Shown: positions 33,533-42,356 of the stretch, one piece after another
Numbering within the stretch: position 1 is the first letter of the stretch
How the letters are laid out: each line of letters starts with the position of its first letter
The notes under the pieces: model-generated
What the model was told of the DNA's origin: nothing
The model's database searches: none
What the model saw: the letters and a program-made list of their open reading frames with translations, nothing else
Made by a program: the position numbers and the translations under genes
Assembly (NCBI RefSeq): GCF_021044565.1
Contig: NZ_CP087997.1
Span: 310,001-374,000, forward strand
Direction: 5' to 3'
Length of the DNA stretch: 64,000 nucleotides
Source: Subtercola endophyticus
GTDB taxonomy: Bacteria > Actinomycetota > Actinomycetes > Actinomycetales > Microbacteriaceae

Positions 33533-35036
33533 GTCGCTGAGCCGCTGCTTCTACCACCATGTCGACGATCGCCTGCGGGTTGAAGTCCGGCGGAGCTTGG
33601 GTCGGGGGGAATTCGGTGAACGTGGCGATGTGCTGTTGCACGATCGCCGCTGCCGGCAGCACCGTCCAGAGCTTCTCGCCGGCGTAAAGCGGATATGCCG
33701 GATCTTGCATATGCCGCTCGAACGGGTCGACCCGCAGGTTGACCGGCTGCGGCACCGTGCTTTTCACGATCGCACCGTGGAACCAGTCGTCTTTGGTCTG
33801 AAAGTGCACCTTCCAGTTGTTGTATCGCAGTGCGAACAGGTCGCGCTCGCCGTAGTAGAAGAACTCGTGGCGCGGCGACTCTTCGACCTCGCCGGTGAGG
33901 TAGGGCAGCTGGTTGTAGCCATCGATGTGCACCCGAAAGTGCTTGTCGCCGAAGTCTGCACCCTCGAGCAGCTCTTCTTTGATGTCGGGCTTGCCGACGG
34001 CGGCCATGACGGTCGGCAGAATGTCTTCGAGAGAGAAGATGCCGTTCAGCACCTGGCCCTCGGGAATCTTGCCGGGCCAGCGGATCGCGAGCGGCGAACG
34101 GAATCCGCCCTCCCAGCCGAGACCCTTCTCGCCGCGGAACGGTGAGGTTCCGCCGTCGGGCCAGGTGAAGGCCTCAGAGCCGTTGTCGCTGGCGAACACC
34201 ACGAGAGTATTGTCGGCGATGCCGAGATCGTCGAGTTTGGCGAGCAGTTCGCCGACCACCCAGTCGAGTTCTTGCATTCCGTCAGCGTAGACGCCGAGGC
34301 CGGTCTTGTCTTTCCAGCGCTCGGAGAGGTGGGTCCACACGTGCATTCGGGTGGTGTTGTGCCACAGCAAGAACGGCTCGTCGGCCGCGACCGCGCGGTC
34401 GATGAAGCCGAGTGAGTGCTCGAGCAGGTCGTCTTCGATGGTCTCCATGCGTTTGCGGGTCAGCGGCCCGGAGTCGCGGATGGTCTGCTTGCCGATGGGC
34501 CCGAATCGAGGATCGACGGTGGGATCATCCACGTCTGTTGCGGTGCACTCGAGCACACCGCGGGGCATGAACAGCTGCTGAAAGATGGGCAGCTCTTTCG
34601 GGTACTCGGGCTGCTCCGGCTCTTCTTCGGCGTTGAGGTGGTAGAGGTTGCCGTAGAACTCGTCGAACCCGTGCACGGTCGGCAGAAACTTGTTGCGGTC
34701 GCCGAGGTGGTTCTTGCCGATCTGCGCGGTGCGGTACCCCTCGGGCTTGATGAGTTCGGCCAGCGTGGGGTCGGAGTCTTGGATGCCCTGCTCAGCCCCC
34801 GGCAGACCGACCGTGGTGAGCCCCGTGCGCAGCGGAATCTGCCCCGTGATGAACGCAGCGCGCCCCGCCGTGCAACTCGCCTGCGCGTAGCTGTCGGTCA
34901 GCATGGCGCCCTCGGCCGCGATGCGGTCGATATTAGGGGTCTGAGTGCCCATGATGCCGCGGTGATACGCGCCGACGTCGAACCAGCCGATGTCGTCGGC
35001 CAGAATCAGCAGGATGTTCGGCTTATCGGTAACCAA
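33522..35036 (-). CDS. Arylsulfatase, C-T-A-G-R active-site type
   Basis: Sulfate ester hydrolase of 504 aa from TTG at 35036, chosen because AAAGGA lies 6-7 nt before it and it starts at VTDKPNILLILADD. The metal-binding DD is in LADDIGW. The formylglycine site is SCTAGRAAFITGQ with Cys55, fitting the wider C-x-(P/A)-x-R rule rather than the usual CxPSR. GKNHLGD and VVFASDNGSE supply other metal or sulfate ligands. No signal peptide is present, so it is cytoplasmic unless exported folded. Substrate is unknown. Confidence 0.9.
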   Translation of the reverse strand: MVTDKPNILLILADDIGWFDVGAYHRGIMGTQTPNIDRIAAEGAMLTDSYAQASCTAGRAAFITGQIPLRTGLTTVGLPGAEQGIQDSDPTLAELIKPEGYRTAQIGKNHLGDRNKFLPTVHGFDEFYGNLYHLNAEEEPEQPEYPKELPIFQQLFMPRGVLECTATDVDDPTVDPRFGPIGKQTIRDSGPLTRKRMETIEDDLLEHSLGFIDRAVAADEPFLLWHNTTRMHVWTHLSERWKDKTGLGVYADGMQELDWVVGELLAKLDDLGIADNTLVVFASDNGSEAFTWPDGGTSPFRGEKGLGWEGGFRSPLAIRWPGKIPEGQVLNGIFSLEDILPTVMAAVGKPDIKEELLEGADFGDKHFRVHIDGYNQLPYLTGEVEESPRHEFFYYGERDLFALRYNNWKVHFQTKDDWFHGAIVKSTVPQPVNLRVDPFERHMQDPAYPLYAGEKLWTVLPAAAIVQQHIATFTEFPPTQAPPDFNPQAIVDMVVEAAAQRHGN

Positions 35037-35085
35037 AGTGTTTCCTTTCGGCAAAGCACGGGGTCATGCGTTCGTAAAGCGCGGT

Positions 35086-37437
35086 CTACTGAAGGGCGGT
35101 GGCGACGCGCATGCGGTCTTCTGCGCTGATGAGGTGATCCTGCCCGTCGACTCCGGCCTGCAGTTCGACCCAGTTGACGGCTCCAGTGAAACGCACTTCG
35201 GCTTCGTAATCTTCGCTCACCGGGGTGCCTGTGTCGAGACCGATGTCGAGCGTCTCATCGCCCGAGTAGATCATCGGAATCGTGGCCCCGATGCGCCCGT
35301 TGCCGACCTCCGCGCCGTCGATGAACAGGGTCGCGAGGCCGCCCTTCGCCAGGCCGCCGCCGTCGTAGGCGAACTCCATACGCACCTGGTGGGTGCCGGG
35401 CGAGACCACGTCATCGCTGGCCGCGTAGAAGCGCATGAGTCCCGCCAGGTTGTGGCAGTACTTCGGCTTGCCCTCGTGCAGGTACAGGCTCCAGCCGGCG
35501 AACGCCCCGCCCTGAGACACGATGACGCCGTTGGCGCCCGACTCGGGAACGACGATCTCGGCCGTGACGGAGTGCGACTTGTTCTTGATGTTCAGCACGG
35601 AGTTCTCGCTGAGCCGCGACATGCTGCCGTAGATCAGCTGCGATTCGCCCTTCACCAGCTGGGGCCGACCCGCGATGTCAGAGTTGAAGCGTTCGATTCG
35701 CCGGTCATCCAGCGGCAGCACGTTGTACTTGACCGCCTCGATGAGCCAGAGCCGTTGCAGGTCTTTGAGCTTGTCAGGATGCTCGGCCGAGAGGTCGTGC
35801 GCCTGCGACCAGTCGGTCGTAGTGTCGTACAGCTCCCACACATCGTCGTCGAGCGCCGGAAGCGTCTCGCCGAACAACCAGGGGTTGCTGTGCCGCGTGA
35901 CGGCGGTCCAGCCGTTGTGATAAATGCCGCGGTTGCAGGCCACCTCGAAGTACTGGGTCTTGCGCTGGTCGTCGGCGGCGCCATCGTCGAAGGCGTAGGC
36001 CATCGAGACGCCGTGGTACGGCATCTGCTGGATGCCGTTGACGAACGTCGGCTCGGGGATGCCGGCGACCTCGAGAATGGTCGACGCCACGTCGATGAGG
36101 TGATGGAACTGCGGACGGATCTCGCCCTGACTCGTGAAGCCCTTCGGCCAGTGCGTGATGGCGCCCACGCGGGTGCCGCCGAAGTGCGACGCTACCTGCT
36201 TGGTCCACTGGAACGGCGTGTTCATGGCGTGCGCCCAGCCCACCGCGTAGTGGTTGTACGAGTCCGTGCCGCCGAACTCGTCGATGCGCGCGGCCATGAA
36301 CTCCTCGGTCTCGAGGGCGGCCATGCCGTTCAGCGAGATCATTTCGTTGAAGGTGCCCTGCGGGGTGCCCTCGGCGCTGGCGCCGTTGTCGCCAATGATC
36401 AGGTAGACGAGGGTGTTGTCGAGAATGCCGAGGTCGTCGAGTGAGTCGAGCACCCGGCCGATCTCGTGGTCGGTGTGCTCCATGAAGCCCGCGTAGAGCT
36501 CCATCTGGCGGGCCAGCACCGGCTTGAGGCCGTCTGAGACGTCGTTCCAGGCGCCGATCGCTTCGGGGCGCTCGGTCAGCGCAGTGCCCTCCGGAACGAT
36601 GCCGAGCGTGATCTGCTTGGCGAGCGTCTCTTCACGCTGCGCGTCCCAGCCTTTGTCGAACTTGCCCTTGTATTTGTCGCTCCACTCGGTGGCCACGTGG
36701 TGCGGTGCGTGCGTGGCGCCGGGGGCGAAGTAGATGAAGAACGGCTTGTCGGGCATGAGCGACTTCTGCTGGTGCATCCAATTCACCGCGTGATCGGTGA
36801 GGTCTTCGGTGAGGTGATAACCCTCTTCGGGCGTCTTGGGCGCCTCGATGGGGGTCGTGCCCTCGTACAGCGCGGGGTACCACTGGTTCGTTTCGGCACC
36901 GACAAAACCGTAGAAGTAGTCGAATCCGCTGCCGGTGGGCCACTGCTGGTAGGGCCCTGCGGGGCTGGTCTCCCACACCGGTACCTCATGACACTTGCCG
37001 AACTGGGCGGTGGCGTAGCCGTTCAGGTTCAGCGTCTGGGCCAGTGGCGCGGCACTGTCGGGGCGAACCGAGTTGTAGCCGGGCGCCGAGGTGGCGATTT
37101 CGGTGATTCCACCCATTCCCACGGCGTGGTGGTTGCGGCCGGTCAGTAGCGCTTGACGCGAAGGTGAACACAGCGCCGTCGTGTGAAAGCGGTTGAAGCG
37201 CACACCGTGCTCGGCCAGACGCTCGGCGTTGGGGGTGTAGCAGGGGCCACCGAAGGCCGACGACGAGCCGAAGCCGGCGTCATCGATCAAGATGATGACG
37301 ACGTTGGGCGCGCCCTCGGGCGCGGCTGGAGAGGTGATCGCCGGAAATTTGGTGTCAGGGTCTTTCGCGTCGAAGGTGATGAGACCGACATGCTCGCGGT
37401 GCGGAATGGGCAGATTCGATCGTGAGATATCGGGCAT
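35086..37437 (-). CDS. Arylsulfatase, C-S-P-S-R type, with C-terminal beta domain
   Basis: A 783-aa sulfatase. Metal ligands are in ILIDDAGFGSS (Asp52-53); the formylglycine site is CSPSRQALLTG at Cys90; GKCHE replaces the usual GKWH[L]; DNGASAEG gives the second Asp-Asn pair. The catalytic region ends near 560. Residues about 570-770 look like a LamG/concanavalin-type beta sandwich (SVTAEIVVPESGANGVIVSQ... GWSLYLHEGKPKY). No signal peptide is seen. It is followed by the second sulfatase (50-bp gap) and FGE in one operon. Confidence 0.92.
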   Translation of the reverse strand: MPDISRSNLPIPHREHVGLITFDAKDPDTKFPAITSPAAPEGAPNVVIILIDDAGFGSSSAFGGPCYTPNAERLAEHGVRFNRFHTTALCSPSRQALLTGRNHHAVGMGGITEIATSAPGYNSVRPDSAAPLAQTLNLNGYATAQFGKCHEVPVWETSPAGPYQQWPTGSGFDYFYGFVGAETNQWYPALYEGTTPIEAPKTPEEGYHLTEDLTDHAVNWMHQQKSLMPDKPFFIYFAPGATHAPHHVATEWSDKYKGKFDKGWDAQREETLAKQITLGIVPEGTALTERPEAIGAWNDVSDGLKPVLARQMELYAGFMEHTDHEIGRVLDSLDDLGILDNTLVYLIIGDNGASAEGTPQGTFNEMISLNGMAALETEEFMAARIDEFGGTDSYNHYAVGWAHAMNTPFQWTKQVASHFGGTRVGAITHWPKGFTSQGEIRPQFHHLIDVASTILEVAGIPEPTFVNGIQQMPYHGVSMAYAFDDGAADDQRKTQYFEVACNRGIYHNGWTAVTRHSNPWLFGETLPALDDDVWELYDTTTDWSQAHDLSAEHPDKLKDLQRLWLIEAVKYNVLPLDDRRIERFNSDIAGRPQLVKGESQLIYGSMSRLSENSVLNIKNKSHSVTAEIVVPESGANGVIVSQGGAFAGWSLYLHEGKPKYCHNLAGLMRFYAASDDVVSPGTHQVRMEFAYDGGGLAKGGLATLFIDGAEVGNGRIGATIPMIYSGDETLDIGLDTGTPVSEDYEAEVRFTGAVNWVELQAGVDGQDHLISAEDRMRVATALQ

Positions 37438-37439
37438 GA

Positions 37440-37697
37440 CTACTTCCTTGTGCTTGTGCCGTCATCACGGCGAGTGGTGGTGTGCGGAACGGGGTTGACC
37501 GAGATGAGCTCGATGGTGAGTCGCTGAAAGAGCTGAAAGAGCCCGTAGAGGCGCGCTTGGTCGGGCACCGAACCGACAAAGTGCGTTCGACCCCCCTCGA
37601 CGTGGTCGACGGTGAAGCCCTGTGCGGTCTCGATTGCAGAGGTAAAGGTGGGGCTCAGCGTTCCATCGACCACGACTTCGTAGGTTCTGGCTCGCAC
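37440..37697 (-). CDS. Small conserved actinobacterial protein upstream of sulfatases
   Basis: An 85-aa protein starting at GTG 37697 behind AGAGGTG. RTYEVVVDGTLSPTFTSAIE..., GRTHFVGSVPDQARLYGLFQLFQRLTIELISVNPV resembles the short 'T-G-x-V-x-D-Q-A-x-L-x-G-L' proteins seen widely in actinobacteria; I know no function for them. It is the first gene of the sulfatase operon, only 2 nt before the next ATG. A partner or regulator of the sulfatases is a fair guess. Confidence 0.7.
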   Translation of the reverse strand: MRARTYEVVVDGTLSPTFTSAIETAQGFTVDHVEGGRTHFVGSVPDQARLYGLFQLFQRLTIELISVNPVPHTTTRRDDGTSTRK

Positions 37698-37879
37698 TGC
37701 ACACCTCTCGTCTCGTCTTCGCATAGAGCGAAGGCGACTCACTGAGCATGGCGGTTGAACAAGCAGGGGTCGTCAGTCTCAGAGGTTGATTCGGCCGACT
37801 CGACCTCGGCTGCAAGAGGCCGCGTTGCTGGCATTTCGCGACACGGTGGGGTTAACTGAACGTCAAGGGGTTGTGAAAT

Positions 37880-40459
37880 ATGGTCGCGGTGCAGTACTTA
37901 CCGAATCGGACTGTCGACCGACCTCATTTGAGGTCTCGTTTGGATCGAGCTCTCGAGCGTCGCCTCACCGTTGTCGTCGCCTCGGCGGGAGCGGGCAAGT
38001 CGGTGCTGCTGAGCCAGTGGGTTCAGTCTCGGCCCGATGTGTCGTACGTGTGGATCTCTCTGGTGCCGGCCGACGACGACGCGGCACATCTCGCGAATCG
38101 GCTTCTAGCAGAGCTCTGTGTTCTGAACGAGTCGTTCCGAAGCCTGGCGCCCCTCGTCGCATTGGGCGCGGGCGGCCTCGGCCGGCCCTTCATCGATGAG
38201 CTCAGCGTGGAACTTCGCGGGTACGGCAAGATCTGTGTGGTCTTCGACGACTTTCACGTGCTGGAGAACCCGTCGGTCATAGCCGATCTCGAGACCCTCA
38301 TCGATGAGTTGCCCCACAACGCGCACATCGTGCTCTCGAGCAGGTCTGAGCCGCCGAGTGATCTGAGCCGTTTTCGCCTGCGCGGCGAAATGACAGAGTT
38401 GCGGCAGGTCGACCTGGCCATGACCTACGCGGATTCTGCCGAGCTTCTCGAGAATGCGGTGGGCCATCGCCTCTCGGCCGACAACGTGAGTGCCTTGGTC
38501 GACAAGACCGAAGGCTGGGCAGCCGGTCTCCAACTCGCGGGGCTGACGATCAGCCTGAAGCAAGACGCCGACGCCTTCGTCGCCGACTTCAGCGGCTCCG
38601 ATCGACTCGTGAGCGACTACCTCACCCAACAGATCTTGCGGTCGATGCCCGATGCTCAGCGCCGCGGAGTTCTGCAGCTCGCCGCTCTCGACACCATGAG
38701 TGCCGAGCTCATTCGCGACGTGATCGACGACCCCGATGCGCACACGACCTTCGATCGTCTGGCACGTGATACGCAGTTCGTCATCGCGCTGGATGACCGG
38801 CGCGAGTGGTTTCGTTTTCACCACCTCTTTCGCGACCTGCTGCGCTATCACCTGCGGGCTGAACTTCCGCGAGTCGAGGAGCAGACCGCCGAGCGGGCTG
38901 CGCAGTGGCACCTGGACCGCGGTCATGTCGGAACCGCTGTGGACTACCTGATCAGAACCCAGAACTGGGAGCGCATGCTCGACGTCGTGCTCAGCCGCGG
39001 CTCTGACGTGTTCGAGCGCGGGCAGCTCGCCACGGTCGTCGCGTGGCTGGAGCAGGTGCCAGCTGCCGTTCGCGCAGAGAATATCGAAGCCGGGTTGTTT
39101 CTCGGTATTCTGGTCGGCCTGCTCGGGCAGGGTGCACGAGCCGACGACATACTCTCTCGAATCGCGAACGATCCCCGGGCATCCTTCGGGCAGGTCGCCT
39201 GCGCCTCGGCATTTCTCGCCGCTCTCGTGCAGACCCGACCCGACCCGTTGCGGTCGATCAGGGCGGCCCGTCGAGCGCTCGAGTTGATTACGGCAGGCTC
39301 GCAGGAGGTTTTTCCGGATGTTCTCGGGATGACCAGTCGAAAATCGCTCGAGACCGTCGCCATCGTCTCGGGCGCTCGGGGCTACTTTCTCAACGGCAAT
39401 TTCGCCGAAGCCAAGCGCTGGCTCGCTCGCGGTCTGGCCAGCGACGGTGCCATGTATTCGCTGTGGCGAATCAACGCGTTGGGCGCGCTCGCCCTCATCG
39501 AAGCCTGGGCGGGCGATCTCGTTCGTGCAAACAATCTGGCGACCGAGGCGCTTGAAACGGCACGGGAGGTCGGCCTGCTCTCGCACTGGGGATGCGCCGA
39601 CGCCTACGTGGCGCTCGCGCATGTCGCCATCGAGCGGGGTGAACCCACGCAGGCGGCTCTGGCGCTTCACGAGGCCTTACTTCGCGCCGACGCGACGCAG
39701 CGCACTCAACAGCTCTGGGTGCTGCACTACGAGCGCTCACTACTCATGGAGGCTTCCGCCGGCGAACAACAGACAACGACGCCGGCCGGTTCGCCACCGC
39801 CCGTCGTGCTCGACCGGCTGAATGCCCAGAGCGTGCGCCTGAACCGTGCCGGAAAGGTCTCGACGCACCGAGCGACAGAGACGGGGCGAGCCGGTGACGA
39901 AGACGCTGCGGCCGTCTGGTTCGAACGAGCACTTTCCGCCCTCGCGCAGAACCGCCGCGAACAGTTCGTTTTCTGCTTCGAGAAGGTCGAGGCGGGCGAC
40001 GGCAGCCAGATCGAGGGTGCCATTCAGTACCGCCTGCTGTCGGCCCTCGATCCATCGCACGGGGCGCAATCCACTCGTTCGACACGCTGTTTCAACGAGG
40101 CACTCGACCTGGCCGACGCTCAAGGGTCTGTCGAGCTGCTAGTGCGGGCCGGCCCCGAGGTGATCAGCAGAATTGCCGCCTCGACGCACGCGAGCCCCGG
40201 GTTTCGCGAGAAGGTCTTGCAGCGTGCGAAAGACGCCGAGATCGCTCTGCCGGGCTCCGATCTCGACGAGCCGCTCACGAGACGCGAGCTCGAGATTCTC
40301 TCGTACCTGCCCAGCCGATACACGAACAACGAACTCGCCGAGATGTCGTTCGTGTCGGTCAGCACCATCAAGACTCATGTGCTGCACATCTATCAGAAGC
40401 TCGGGGTCGGCACTCGAAAAGAGGCGATCGACCGCGCCCGGGAGCTGGGACTGCTCTGA
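37880..40459 (+). CDS. MalT-type LuxR family ATP-binding regulator
   Basis: A large STAND-family activator, 859 aa. It has an N-terminal NTPase with Walker A GAGKS (37-41) and Walker B VVFDDFH, a winged-helix/TPR-like sensor region (about 280-780), and a C-terminal LuxR helix-turn-helix (about 798-859: LTRRELEILSYLPSRYTNNELAEMSF and STIKTHVLHIYQKLGVGTRKEA). An AAGGGG site precedes the ATG. The sulfatase operon lies divergently 183 bp away, so it is probably its regulator; ATP and an inducer would be needed for activation, as for MalT. Confidence 0.9.
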   Translation: MVAVQYLPNRTVDRPHLRSRLDRALERRLTVVVASAGAGKSVLLSQWVQSRPDVSYVWISLVPADDDAAHLANRLLAELCVLNESFRSLAPLVALGAGGLGRPFIDELSVELRGYGKICVVFDDFHVLENPSVIADLETLIDELPHNAHIVLSSRSEPPSDLSRFRLRGEMTELRQVDLAMTYADSAELLENAVGHRLSADNVSALVDKTEGWAAGLQLAGLTISLKQDADAFVADFSGSDRLVSDYLTQQILRSMPDAQRRGVLQLAALDTMSAELIRDVIDDPDAHTTFDRLARDTQFVIALDDRREWFRFHHLFRDLLRYHLRAELPRVEEQTAERAAQWHLDRGHVGTAVDYLIRTQNWERMLDVVLSRGSDVFERGQLATVVAWLEQVPAAVRAENIEAGLFLGILVGLLGQGARADDILSRIANDPRASFGQVACASAFLAALVQTRPDPLRSIRAARRALELITAGSQEVFPDVLGMTSRKSLETVAIVSGARGYFLNGNFAEAKRWLARGLASDGAMYSLWRINALGALALIEAWAGDLVRANNLATEALETAREVGLLSHWGCADAYVALAHVAIERGEPTQAALALHEALLRADATQRTQQLWVLHYERSLLMEASAGEQQTTTPAGSPPPVVLDRLNAQSVRLNRAGKVSTHRATETGRAGDEDAAAVWFERALSALAQNRREQFVFCFEKVEAGDGSQIEGAIQYRLLSALDPSHGAQSTRSTRCFNEALDLADAQGSVELLVRAGPEVISRIAASTHASPGFREKVLQRAKDAEIALPGSDLDEPLTRRELEILSYLPSRYTNNELAEMSFVSVSTIKTHVLHIYQKLGVGTRKEAIDRARELGLL

Positions 40460-40564
40460 GGTTCAGCCCTTAAGGGTGATGCCGAGCATCCGGGGCCCTC
40501 CGTATGCTCGCCTCGTCGGATGCTGACAGCAACGTTCAGCACGATAGTGACGAACGGACGAAAT

Positions 40565-41023
40565 ATGAGTGACGCAGTATTAGACGAACTCGGCCCAGTC
40601 GACTTCATCATCGTGGAATTCCCGGTGGGCGAGAGTTCGTTCAACGGCGAGATGATCGAAGAACTCGTGAAGCTGGTCGACGCGGGCACGATTCGTGTCA
40701 TTGACATGCTTATTCTCACGAAAGACGAGAACGGCGAGATCGACGCGATCGAGCTGTCAGATCTGGATGATCTGGGTGCTCTCGAGCGCATCGAAGCAGA
40801 ACTGGCCGATTTTCTGGCCGCAGACGACGTCGCCAATCTCGCGGCGGCGATGGATCCGGGCAGTGTCGCCGGTGTGCTCGTCTACGAGAACCTGTGGAGC
40901 GCACCATTCGCCTCGGCCGCTCGTCGCGCGGGCGGTCAGTTGATCGCCAACGGCCGCATTCCCATCCAGGCCATCATCGCCTCGCTCGAGGCCGATGCCG
41001 AACTCGAAACCGTAGGAGACTGA
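40565..41023 (+). CDS. DUF6325 family protein
   Basis: A 152-aa acidic protein. LGPVDFIIVEFPVGESSFNGEMIEELVKLVDAGTIRVIDMLIL and LLIL..ELSDLDDLGALERIEAELADFLAADDV fit DUF6325, small actinobacterial proteins often found near SHOCT or membrane genes; this assignment is from memory of the pattern. The last 20 residues are PIQAIIASLEADAELETVGD. The stop and the ATG of the peptide gene at 41025 are 1 nt apart, so the two are likely made together. Function is unknown. Confidence 0.75.
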   Translation: MSDAVLDELGPVDFIIVEFPVGESSFNGEMIEELVKLVDAGTIRVIDMLILTKDENGEIDAIELSDLDDLGALERIEAELADFLAADDVANLAAAMDPGSVAGVLVYENLWSAPFASAARRAGGQLIANGRIPIQAIIASLEADAELETVGD

Positions 41024-41024
41024 C

Positions 41025-41186
41025 ATGCCGCTCAGACCAGCACGCATCGGACGCGTCGGCGTCGTTCGCGCACCCATCGCCAAAGCCGCCGTTGTCGGCG
41101 CTGCAGTCAGCCCCGGCCGTTCGCCGGTCGCGAAGGCCGCTGTCGTCGCCGCGGTCGTCACCCCGGGTCGTCGTCGCCGCATCTAG
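41025..41186 (+). CDS. 53-aa cationic repeat peptide
   Basis: A short gene not obvious by length. An ATG with a GGAG site (cgtaggagactgac) lies 1 nt after the DUF6325 stop. The product is 53 aa, with basic ends (MPLRPARIGRVGVVR and GRRRRI) around two copies of P(I/V)AKAAVV-x-AAV-x-PGR (about residues 17-31 and 34-48). The copies differ at few positions and the DNA is also repeated. It has no signal peptide and only a weak hydrophobic core. It could bind membrane, nucleic acid or the acidic DUF6325 protein. Confidence 0.75.
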   Translation: MPLRPARIGRVGVVRAPIAKAAVVGAAVSPGRSPVAKAAVVAAVVTPGRRRRI

Positions 41187-41212
41187 CTCGACACCTCTTT
41201 CGACACGCACAG

Positions 41213-41248
41213 GATGCCCGCCCACCGTTCGCTCGGCGGGCGGGCATC
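41213..41248. terminator. Strong GC hairpin after the peptide gene
   Basis: Arms GATGCCCGCCC (41213-41223) and GGGCGGGCATC (41238-41248) around a 14-nt loop. There is no long T run, so it may be a weak or Rho-assisted terminator for the LuxR-DUF6325-peptide transcript. Confidence 0.65.
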
Positions 41249-41293
41249 TGCGTTCAGCCGGTGGCTGGGCGGATCGCTCACGTGCTCAGCGTG

Positions 41294-42202
41294 TCACTCG
41301 GCCTGCGGGTGCAGCGATCCGCGGTGAATCTCGAACACCTTGGAATGACCGGGGGAGTCGGGGTCGTCCACGATCGGCTTGTCGGCCATGAACAGCCGGG
41401 TCACGTTAGCGAGCTCGCCCGGGTTACTGAAGTTGATGGCGTGGGCAGCGCCCTCCACCACGACCACGAGAACGTGATTGTCGCTTTGGCTGGCGATCTG
41501 TTGAATTCGATCGGGGTTCGGCATGAGGGGATCACGGTCGCCGATGACCACGAGCGTCGGAATCTTCAGCGCGAGCAGCCGTTCGAGCGACGGGTAGCTC
41601 GTGAGCGCCCTGAACATGCGCACGGTACTCGGTATGCCGAACCGGAGGTAGTCGGGAGTGGCGACGGTGACCATGCGCCGGGGTTCTCGGCCGCCGTCGC
41701 GTGCCAACTGCGCGACGGCTCGGCGAAGCGGCTGGTTGTTGATGCCGCCGGCCGGTGAGACGAGAATCGCTCGGTCGAGCCGCTCGGGGTAATGGTATGC
41801 GAATTCGCAGATGACCGGGCATCCCATCGAGTTGCCGATCAGGCTGACCTTCTCGATGTTCTGGGAGTCGAGAAACCGGGCGGCGGCATGAGCCAGGTCG
41901 GGAACGTCGAGGGGCTTGGGCGGTTTTCCGCTTCGCCCGAAACCGGGCAGGTCGGGCACCAGTGTGCGGAACTCGTCTTGCAGCAGTTCTGCGGTTGGAA
42001 GCAGGTACCGGCCCGAGAGCCCGAAGCCGTGCAGATGCATCATCACGGGGGCGTCGAGGTCGACCTTCGCCGATTCCCGGTAGAACACGTCGATGCCGTC
42101 GACCCGAGTCCAGCGTTCGGCCAGCGCCGACGCGGGTTTGCGCGGAAGGCGACGTGCCGGGCGCTCGGGCACTGCCGCGGGGTCGTGCGAATGTGTGGCC
42201 AC
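41294..42202 (-). CDS. Alpha/beta hydrolase
   Basis: A 302-aa hydrolase with a complete triad: nucleophile in GNSMG (LIGNSMGCPVICEF), acid near IGDRDPLMP and His in GAAHAINF. The oxyanion HG is in MMHLHGFGLSGRYLL. A GTG at 42202 after GAGGAG (8-nt gap) gives a 40-residue basic N-terminus; the longer frame reads through the divergent promoter. It may act on an ester, a lactone or an epoxide. No neighbour shows which. Confidence 0.85.
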   Translation of the reverse strand: MATHSHDPAAVPERPARRLPRKPASALAERWTRVDGIDVFYRESAKVDLDAPVMMHLHGFGLSGRYLLPTAELLQDEFRTLVPDLPGFGRSGKPPKPLDVPDLAHAAARFLDSQNIEKVSLIGNSMGCPVICEFAYHYPERLDRAILVSPAGGINNQPLRRAVAQLARDGGREPRRMVTVATPDYLRFGIPSTVRMFRALTSYPSLERLLALKIPTLVVIGDRDPLMPNPDRIQQIASQSDNHVLVVVVEGAAHAINFSNPGELANVTRLFMADKPIVDDPDSPGHSKVFEIHRGSLHPQAE

Positions 42203-42300
42203 CGGCGTACTCCTCGTCTTCACGGATTGCTGCCCATTGTTGCGCGCCCGCCAGCGGCCTGCGTCATCCCTGTGGGTTGATACGTCGATTGCGTGGCGCT

Positions 42301-42348
42301 GCGCGTGACACAGGGCGTGACGCAGCGCATGACACTGCGCGTGACACG
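42301..42348. repeat. Four-copy 12-bp tandem repeat before the GNAT gene
   Basis: GCGCGTGACACA, GGGCGTGACGCA, GCGCATGACACT and GCGCGTGACACG stand in exact 12-bp register between the divergent hydrolase and acetyltransferase genes. The last unit ends 8 bp before the GTG start. Repeated GTGACAC half-sites could be an iterated protein-binding site. Confidence 0.85.
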
Positions 42349-42356
42349 ATGGTCTC

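Noticed and set aside
42301..42348. A CRISPR-like array
   Set aside because: The repeats are contiguous 12-bp units without spacers.
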